This document shows, piece after piece, positions 57,713 to 64,000 of a stretch of DNA of 64,000 bases. Origin of the DNA: Mesodorylaimus sp. YZB2_4 (taxonomy: Eukaryota > Nematoda > Enoplea > Dorylaimida > Dorylaimidae); the NCBI GenBank assembly GCA_030248295.1, contig JASANH010000604.1, positions 1-64,000 of the forward strand. The letters are read 5' to 3'. Below the pieces are notes generated by a model. It ran no database searches and was not told the DNA's origin. It saw only the letters and a program-made list of their open reading frames with translations. Both the position numbers and the translations under genes were made by a program. Position 1 is the stretch's first letter; each line of letters opens with the position of its first letter.

Positions 57713-58390
57713 CTAGTGTTCATCATATTCCACACTTACTTGTACAAAGAAACGTTTCTCGGCAAGGTCCTCGCGTTGCTGGTCAAGGTCTTGTAAGGTT
57801 GAGGTGGGGTTAGGAAAAGTGTAGTGGAAATTTCAGTTACACTGCGTAACATGAAGCAATAGGCGTAGATTATGCGGGCATATGTAGGGATCATGTTGAT
57901 TGTAGAACAAATTCGACGAGATGGAATGTATACAGGAATAATAAATTATGTTGACCACTATCTGGGTATGTTAGAATAATTCATTTAGTGCAGTGTTGTC
58001 CTAACGGGCAATACGATGATATTAAAGGGTGTTTGTGGGTGTAACAAGTTGTGTGTATAGCAAGGTGTCGAGGCAACAGAAAGCGAGTAGTATTATTAAG
58101 TTATCATGAGAAATATTGTAGGCCATTTCGACGATGAAAAATTTGGCATACAGGCAAACCTAATTGGTGTTTCATAGGCTGCAGTAAAAATTTGCGTTTT
58201 TAATGGTTTTTCGTGTACTGTAGGTAGAAAAGCTGAGTGGAAGATAGCATCAGAGGAACAGGGTTTTGTGTTTATTTGAGCAGAATGCTTTATCGTTTTA
58301 GAAGAAATTTGACTATCACACAATAAAATGAAAACAGTTCATGATGCAGCGAGAAATGGGACCGTGTCGATCATGGGGCAAAGTTGGGCG

Positions 58391-58627
58391 GATGGAGGAA
58401 TGGCATGCATTACATAATGCATTTAGTCGACAATGATTCGGCGACGGAGACAGAGAGCCATGAAGCTAAAGAATGACAGGCTACGTGCGCCGGTGACAAG
58501 AACGTGCGATTCCAAGGACGAGTCGATCAGGACGAGTGGAACAGGATAAAGCGCGGTCAAAGGCAGCGTGCCTTTGGCGCTGTCGTGTGGTACATGGCAT
58601 TCTTGTTGGATCGAGCTGGCGGATATG
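58391..58627 (+). pseudogene. Decayed copy B of the repeat-family exon
   Basis: Reads YIMHLVDND, then an in-frame TGA in the region where copy A has CECGERQ, then VRFQGRVDQDEWNRIKRGQ and AFLLDRAGG, and ends at a donor-like GGTGAGTT (58627/58628). Same boundaries as the copy A exon. The upstream start region is not conserved, so this copy is probably non-functional. Confidence 0.5.
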
Positions 58628-59261
58628 GTGAGTTATTCGAAGACTGAGTAGTTGGAAGGGGCAAGGGGGAATTAGATTCGGGTGGGTGTAGAAGGCAAGG
58701 TATTTGAGACTATTAATGGCAATGGAGGTGTGGTGAAATTTTGAATTTTTCGTCACAAACCGAGATGGGTGGAGCACAACTCCAAGCGAAAATGAAATTA
58801 TTGGTGCTGTGAGTGTAGGGTTTTTACAGATTCGAAATCAGAACAAGTTTTAGTGGAAGCCTGCCTATATAGCATTACCCCCCCCCCCCCCCCCACACCC
58901 CTAGCAAGACTTATAACGTGAAACAACCATAGCACACTGAGCTTGATGTTTGACGCAATGGCTGTGCGGCACAGTCGTTATACACGCAGTTGGTATCGAA
59001 TTCTTGACCTGCAGCTTGCAATCCTAACATGCCAGGACTTGGAGTGACATAACGGACTATCAATTTATCGAATGCACAGTTTACTTAAAACACCGAGCAA
59101 AATACTGGACCTCTACTGGAACAAGCGCATAACGCCGAAATGTAATGGCTAGGACCATGCAAACAACCCTGCAAATGCTTCTATGCATTATGAGTCGGCA
59201 CGCAATATATTGTGAGTAGTGTATACATAAGAAACAGACTACCCCGTTCTATCATGTAAGC

Positions 59262-59420
59262 CCTCTATTACATCTGATTGGCTGATGGGCGGAGTCACGT
59301 GACCGCTAAGCCACGCCCCTCGCTCTGATTGGTCGGCCGCGCGCGCGGACTCGCGTGACGTCATTAAGCTAGCCGGCTAGCTAGCCCCCCCCCCCCGCGC
59401 CGTCTAGCCGGCCATTGTCT
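59262..59420 (+). promoter_or_regulatory. CCAAT/GC-box/E-box/CRE promoter
   Basis: Within 120 bp: two inverted CCAAT boxes (CTGATTGGCTG at about 59275 and CTCTGATTGGTCGG near 59325), a GC box (GGGCGGAG), an E-box (TCACGTGA), CCACGCCC, a GCGCGCGCG run and a perfect CRE (TGACGTCA at about 59357). These motifs cluster in ubiquitous CpG-type promoters. The nearest downstream gene is the membrane protein at 59832, which has a spliced-leader-like acceptor at about 59784, so the leader exon probably starts here. Possibly bidirectional, but nothing is annotated leftwards. Confidence 0.6.
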
Positions 59421-59831
59421 TAGCGGGGGCTAATTAATTGGGTAATTAAAAAAAGTTAATTAATTAAGCGACAGTGGCTAGCGACAGCTGTTAATTTTTA
59501 GTATAGACCGATTCAAATTTTGAAAAATTTTAAATTGGACGGCTGGGGCGGGAAGGACTCGTCTCCTAGCAACCGGATATAACGCATGGCTACTGCCGAC
59601 GCCTCTCGTTTTGAAATTGAATATTTTAAACCGACAAATGCTTTAAAGTTGAAATTATTCAACAAAATTTAAGAAAATTAGCTAGTTTTGGTAAGGGGTG
59701 AGAAATACTATCTCATAAAAACGGGGGGGGCCCTGTCTTAGTTACAGGTTTTTAGGTACGTACGCGATAGATTTTTCCTTATAGGAGCACTATATGTGAA
59801 GCCAAGAATTGAAGCTGACCTACTCGAAGAA

Positions 59832-60239
59832 ATGAGTCGGACAAAGTTGCTCCTAATCATTCTCATCGCACGCCTAACCTCGGTTAATTCGTCAACGGGA
59901 CGAGGAGCGAATACAATGGCACGATTCCCCTTAGCAGCACCCGCAATACTGGCCGAGCAACACATTATTCGCTCCGAGTACCCGTGCGTAGAACAATCAT
60001 CAAAGATACAACACAGCTCGAAGGAAAATGTCGGTTATACCGTTTTTACTACCAGCCCTTCGAGTACAGTCAAGAACGTACATGAATCGGATGGTGGCAG
60101 ATTTTCTTTCAAGGACATCCTCATGATTACCCTATTTTTCGCTTTATTGATTGCGGTGTTTATTGCGTTGGTTGGTTACTTTCTACGTGGAAGGATGACG
60201 TCGATGAGTCCTACATTGATAAAGCCGATAGAGGTTTAA
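59832..60239 (+). CDS. Small single-pass type I membrane protein, unknown
   Basis: 135 residues from ATG 59832. An N-terminal signal peptide (MSRTKLLLIILIARLTSVNS) is followed by a ~80-residue Ser/Thr-rich region with a lone Cys, then a C-terminal helix (DILMITLFFALLIAVFIALV) with a positive-inside GYFLRGR and a short tail ending IKPIEV. An earlier in-frame GTG at 59796 is not credible; ATG 59832 follows an acceptor (TTTTTCCTTATAG, ending about 59784) and gives the signal peptide directly. No family recognised. Small secretory-pathway or surface protein, perhaps proteolytically processed; function unknown. Confidence 0.6.
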   Translation: MSRTKLLLIILIARLTSVNSSTGRGANTMARFPLAAPAILAEQHIIRSEYPCVEQSSKIQHSSKENVGYTVFTTSPSSTVKNVHESDGGRFSFKDILMITLFFALLIAVFIALVGYFLRGRMTSMSPTLIKPIEV

Positions 60240-61231
60240 AAAAAACTGTCCAATCGAATGCATGCAGGAATACGGCGCTCCCATTTTGGGCGCTCAGCTG
60301 GGCCATCTGCGCACCACTTTATCGCTGATGGTCGAGTCAAATTAGACTGAGTTCAAAAGTCCCCCTCTTTCTGAAGCTCAATTATTTGGGTACAAAACAC
60401 ACTAATTGATTGCATTTTAATGATAACAACGACTGCAAAATATACTAGAACATAGATTAAGCAAACGCAAGTATCACCTGTATTATTATTTCTGATTTCC
60501 GATCCTCCGAATTCGCGGTCGTTGAAAAATCGGTCGACAACACTGCGCACATTTTGCACACGGCGACCGCAGAAAATCTTTCAACCCGGATCCATCCGAT
60601 TAATGATATTTTCTCTGATAACACCGATAGTGGATGTAAAAAGTAAAATACAATATTGTAAAATAAATTAGCTTTTAGCTAAAACCCTCGAAAAGATCCG
60701 ACAATCCTTATCTCGAGATGCGAAGACCAAATTCTTCGTTTTATCTGTAAAAAACGAAGCGACTGCGCACAATACTCGAGCAATCTTGTCATACGCAGTC
60801 GCGATGCGCAGGAGCGCTTTACGCGGTATTTTAAATGAAAAATGTGGAATGCTTGTTAGTTGAATACATAGGAAGCGTGTGTGTGTGTGTCACATATTAG
60901 TTACGCATGGTTTACAAAACGCAAAATCCTCGATAGAATAACATAATTGGTGCCAGTTTTCAAAATTCGCTAACATACAGTGCAAATATACGATGGTGGG
61001 TTAGAATGTATGGAATCAACAATGTCAGACCTGAAACGACAGTTCAAAGATACAAGAACTGACAAACTCGCCATGACACCACGCCAATTTCCAAAAACTA
61101 ACCTCCATCGTCAGCCAGCCACCAAACGTCAACAACGCCCTTTTTGACTTTAGTCTGAAACTGGTTTACTGATGCCAGAACTTCTCGTTGCGACTGTGAC
61201 GTATTCAGTAGGCAGGTATAGTGAGCCATCA

Positions 61232-61345
61232 AATCCGCGGGCTCCGAAGGGGTTGCTGTGCCTATGTAGTAGGCGGGCTCCGAAGGGGTTCGGTGCCATA
61301 GTTTTGACGGGCTCCGAAGGGGTAGCTGTGCCATGTTATAGGCAG
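61232..61345 (+). repeat. GGGCTCCGAAGGGGT minisatellite, about three units
   Basis: GGGCTCCGAAGGGGTTGCTG, GGGCTCCGAAGGGGTTCGG and GGGCTCCGAAGGGGTAGCTG recur with a period near 35 bp. The last unit runs into GTTATAGGCAGCTACGG, a motif also present (as GTTATAGGCAGCTGCGG, twice) at 50876-50913 in repeat copy A. It lies about 190 bp before the coding start of the next gene. Confidence 0.6.
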
Positions 61346-61531
61346 CTACGGAAGACCCTGCGGCAGTGCTGCGTTTACGACCGATTTGGCAGGTCAGCCT
61401 GATTCTATCGATTCCATTCGCAGTCCATTGGCATTTTTATTTTCATTATATTGGGATTTTTATTTGGCCATTGGCATTTTTATTTTATTTACAGTATATT
61501 CACGCACAAGGTTACGACATTATCCGCCGAA

Positions 61532-62981
61532 ATGGAAAACGCTGGAGTTGTTAGCGATCAGAACGATTTAAACGAAGGTGGCGATTTGCAAGAAAGAAAC
61601 GACACAAGAAAAAAAAGTAATGTTTTGCGTAATTTATTCCTTTTACTGGTTTATTGTTTTGTACATTCATATTCTATTCTGCGTCGAGCATGTATACTGT
61701 CGTTCTCTGCTTTTGACAGTTTCCATTGACAGAAAGAGACAATGTATACTAATCGTAAGGTGTCACCATTTCAGGAACATTCTTGGAAAAAAATCGGCCT
61801 TCTTGCATCGAGGGTATCATCGCGAAGGCGTCGAGACTTGTCCGCGAGTATCATGGGAAGTCTGGGCCCAATGGGTTCCCACTTCAAATGATGGTCGTTT
61901 ATGCCACATCAAGAGGCCGTGTACGTATGGTTGGAAAACCTTTGCTTCGTAAGGCAGCGAAGAAATGTTACCTGCGGGACGCAATCAAGAATATGCCGGA
62001 CTGGGAGGATGACGATGTAAGTCAACTCTTCTGAATCTCTAATGTTGCGTAATCGGGGCAGATTTTCTCAAAAACGCATTTCGGAATTTCAGGTCCTGAA
62101 TTCAAACGATCTCGATGAACCTGTATGCGAATGGATTCCGAGACCTAAAAATGACTCGTTAGACAGTTATTCGAACAAAGAAGATCTGGAAAAGTACCTG
62201 CGAAGCATACTGTCTGGTCTATTCAACGGCCGAAGAGTTCTTTTTGGAAATGCACGGAAGCCCGACTTTTGGCCACCAGACATCGACTACGGCAATCCGT
62301 CTTGCCGTGAGAATTTCCCGTCTACTGGCATTGGTTTTGGAAAGCGCTTTGGTAAGCACGAGTCTCGAAAAAATAGGGTCTTTGGTTTGATTCACCTCAT
62401 GGTACAGAGAATATGTCGGCAATGCTGCGATTTATTATCCGCTTCATCTTCGCGAAGCTAAATTGCTACGATGTCTTGAAGACGAAGGAACCACCACCGG
62501 ATATGAGTATGTAAACGTTTAATCATTCGTCTCTTGACGTTCTCATAATATCTTCATTTCAGTTTCTTTGGTCTCATCTGTGGCACCTGCGGCCAGAAGG
62601 CATGAAAATTCTGATCCCAACAGTGGGCTACGTCAAGAACAGTAAGTGTGGAATCTTTTATAAAAAAGAAGTTAAAGTTTTTACTTTTAGTTTCTGTCCG
62701 AATTGCAACTGTGGATTCTGTCGCCGTGTTGCGTTAGAATCAAATCCAGTCTTGAGTACCTCATCGGTTGCAAATTTTGTTGAATGCTTGTCGGCTGGTC
62801 AAGGTAATCCCAATGTATGTTGCCATACTTCTATGTCCTTGTGTAATAATCTGATTTCTAGAAATTTGTTCAGACGATCGGTCTCAACGACCTTTTGCAG
62901 GCCAACCAGACCGACAAAACCAAAGGGAAGCAGAATCTTCGTCATCTGACGAAGAAGTTTGTCGACCCCACCACGATTTGA
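61532..62981 (+). CDS. Unknown six-exon gene, short isoform (352 aa)
   Basis: Exons 61532-61616, 61775-62016, 62093-62351, 62410-62510, 62563-62814 and 62862-62981. ATG in a good context (CGAAATGG) after a leader-intron acceptor near 61490. All junctions are GT-AG and phases agree. Landmarks: CIEGIIAKASRLVREYHGKS, GRVRMVGKPLLRKAAKKCYL, EKYLRSILSGLFNGRRVLFG, DFWPPDIDYGNPSC, EYVGNAAIYYPLHLREAKLL, FCPNCNCGFCRRVALESN and a basic C-terminus (KGKQNLRHLTKKFVDPTTI). The FWPPDI-x-YGN segment faintly recalls the WWPEDI stretch of NRF1-type DNA-binding domains, and the preceding helix a BEN domain; neither is convincing. The 62410 acceptor could also be 62408 in another frame; I preferred the more protein-like reading. 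Function unknown, a nuclear role possible. Confidence 0.55.
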
Positions 62982-63977
62982 TCGTCAGAAGCCCGGATCC
63001 AAATCTGGAAATATCATCGCCTTTGCCACCAGCGATTGCCGCCGCCCTGTCTTCGTCCCCTGTTCCTCGCCCCAGTTTGTCTTGCCAGGGTAAGCTAGTT
63101 TCCTGCGGCATGCAACATGCAACATTTCTTTTCTTACAGGAATTAACACGCTACCACCCTCCGATACAGTTGCTGCTCCAACTTCTGATGAAAACATGCC
63201 ACCTATTGTGGTCGAACCGCGTTCAATTGTTGATGAAAGCATGGAAGTTCATGGCATTTGTAAGCTTTTGAGAGATCAATCAATGGGTCCAAATGTTTGG
63301 CAACTGTTGCTTGATTTTCAGTGAGCGGTTTTGGCTATGTGGAGGCGCCCGGCCTTGCCCGACAAGCTGGCCAGGTAGATGGCCAAGTTGTCCGACGACC
63401 AAGCATCGTACAAGCTGAACGTCGTGTCGGCCCTGTATGTGCCCTGCAATCAACGCCTCGACGACTAGCTGGTGGAGAAGATATGAGACACGTAAGTCTC
63501 GCTTAGGCGTAGGTCTCGTAAGTGCTCACCCCTCGCCATCCTCGTTACAGGTACAGCGTGAAGAAGATTCAACTGCTGGCGTCGTAGAACAATTCGACGA
63601 AGGCGATCTAGGAAATCAACAAGTACGTCCGCCTGGAGTCGCGGAAGCACCTGGCCAAAATCGGCGTATTCTGATACGCGAACAGCATGCTCGTCACGGT
63701 GGGCGTGTACACGAAGGATGGCCTCTTCAACGAGAGCGAAGACATGGTAAGACAGTGCCAATGATTCCCTCCTCATCCCTTCTATGTCGCTTGCTTTTCA
63801 GCGCAAGTTTCTAGCGATGTGGAGGCGCCTGGTCTTAAACGTCCCGTAGAGCATGAAGCGCGAACGAACGACTCAAATGGTGATGCAAGTATGTTTACAC
63901 CTTCGTGTTTGTCAATGTTGTCTTAAATTTTTATTCTCAAAGGTTACAGATCCTGCGCGTGTTCCAAAAATAAATAA
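62563..63977 (+). CDS. Same gene, possible long isoform with disordered tail (587 aa in all)
   Basis: Using a second donor 11 nt upstream (62803/62804), exon 62862 is read in another frame and continues through 62862-63089, 63140-63259, 63322-63491, 63551-63746, 63802-63888 and 63943-63977. Every join is GT-AG, all phases agree, and there is no stop until 63975, beside an AATAAA. The tail is Ser/Pro/Glu/Arg-rich and probably disordered: REAESSSSDEEVCRPHHD, PPAIAAALSSSPVPRPSLS, VEAPGLARQAG, VAEAPGQNRR and VEAPGLKRPVE. It contains three VEAPG-like repeats. The last ~470 coding bases overlap the serpin relic in the neighbouring frame. Reality of this isoform needs transcript evidence. Confidence 0.4.
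63335..63888 (+). pseudogene. Serpin relic in the neighbouring frame of the tail exons
   Basis: In the frame shifted from the open one, exons 63322-63491, 63551-63746 and 63802-63888 read as consecutive serpin-core sequence: ASYKLNVVSALYVPCNQRLD, DTYSVKKIQLLAS, then EINKYVRLESRKHLAKIGVF, NSMLVTVGVYTKDGLFNES and SMKRERTTQMVMQ. Order and spacing follow the family (s2A/hE helix with ANALY, INxWVExxTxGKI, LVLVNAIYFKGxW, MM). The splice sites keep this frame in phase. Seven in-frame stops (five TAG, two TGA) and the absence of the reactive-centre loop show it is dead. Third positions are mainly C/G, as expected of a former coding frame. Confidence 0.55.
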
Positions 63978-64000
63978 ACATTTTCAAACTCTTCATAAAT

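Larger units (their letters stand above)
57000..59220 (+). repeat. Dispersed repeat with a coding exon, copy B
   Basis: Collinear with copy A (50519-52240): CTCACCTTAGGAATA start, CTTGTTGGAGGCG, AAATTTTTAAGTGATGACATA, the decayed exon at 58391-58627, and the tail with GCTTGCAATCCTAACATG and TATGCATTATGAGTCGGCA. It carries extra sequence relative to A, including the SINE fragment at 57640-57712. A C16 run sits near 58880. Confidence 0.72.

Noticed and set aside
63465-63776. 103-codon minus-strand ORF
   Set aside because: Arises from the C/G-biased third positions of the old serpin frame; no start context or motif.
1-64000. CRISPR arrays, operons, prokaryotic genes or contamination
   Set aside because: No spaced direct repeats of CRISPR type, no operon structure; spliced animal genes at both ends of the window argue against contamination.

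Overview
The window is nuclear DNA of an invertebrate metazoan whose lineage I cannot fix. The evidence is spliced genes with GT-AG introns (smallest about 53-57 nt), two clear animal housekeeping genes, and a dense mix of animal-type transposons (gypsy, BEL/Pao, CR1/Jockey-like and L1/Tx1-like non-LTR elements, PIF/Harbinger, Polinton/Maverick, tRNA-derived SINEs, MITEs). Nothing suggests a prokaryotic or organellar source.

1-10.5 kb: two housekeeping genes in tandem on the minus strand. TM9SF1 (nonaspanin; 3' end lost at the window edge) lies about 0.8 kb downstream of a complete eight-exon importin alpha-3/alpha-4 (KPNA3/KPNA4-like) gene. Their large introns hold SINE copies and a TIR element carrying a G18 run and a tRNA-like stretch.

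10.5-23.8 kb: a gene-poor repeat block with a 1.26 kb TIR element, a frame-broken coiled-coil ORF, and a rearranged Ty3/gypsy pol. RT/RNase H remnants lie on the minus strand; an integrase on the plus strand ends in a PWWP-like domain. Next comes a minus-strand endonuclease plus reverse transcriptase retrotransposon with two in-frame stops, flanked by inverted repeats.

23.8-30.9 kb: a decayed Polinton/Maverick. It has a broken major capsid gene, an intact packaging ATPase, a core-protein-like gene, a probable membrane protein, and a minus-strand protein-primed DNA polymerase B interrupted by a MITE.

32.7-37.0 kb: a BEL/Pao element with two 228-bp LTRs differing at 2 positions and a 5-bp target duplication, lacking RT/RNase H. 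39.1-42.3 kb: a full-length PIF/Harbinger element with a dead transposase but an open Myb/SANT-like partner gene.

43-60 kb: two coiled-coil exons of an unknown minus-strand gene (or genes), a foldback element with 323-bp arms, another MITE, an L1/Tx1-type tail, and a repeat family (two copies at about 50.5 and 57.0 kb) that carries a conserved coding exon. At 59.3-60.2 kb a promoter with CCAAT, GC-box, E-box and CRE motifs precedes a small single-pass membrane protein.

61.5-64.0 kb: an unknown plus-strand multi-exon gene. Its downstream exons are open in one frame for a disordered tail, while the neighbouring frame, broken by seven stops, aligns with a serpin. The integrase-PWWP fusion and this serpin ghost are the two items most worth following up.
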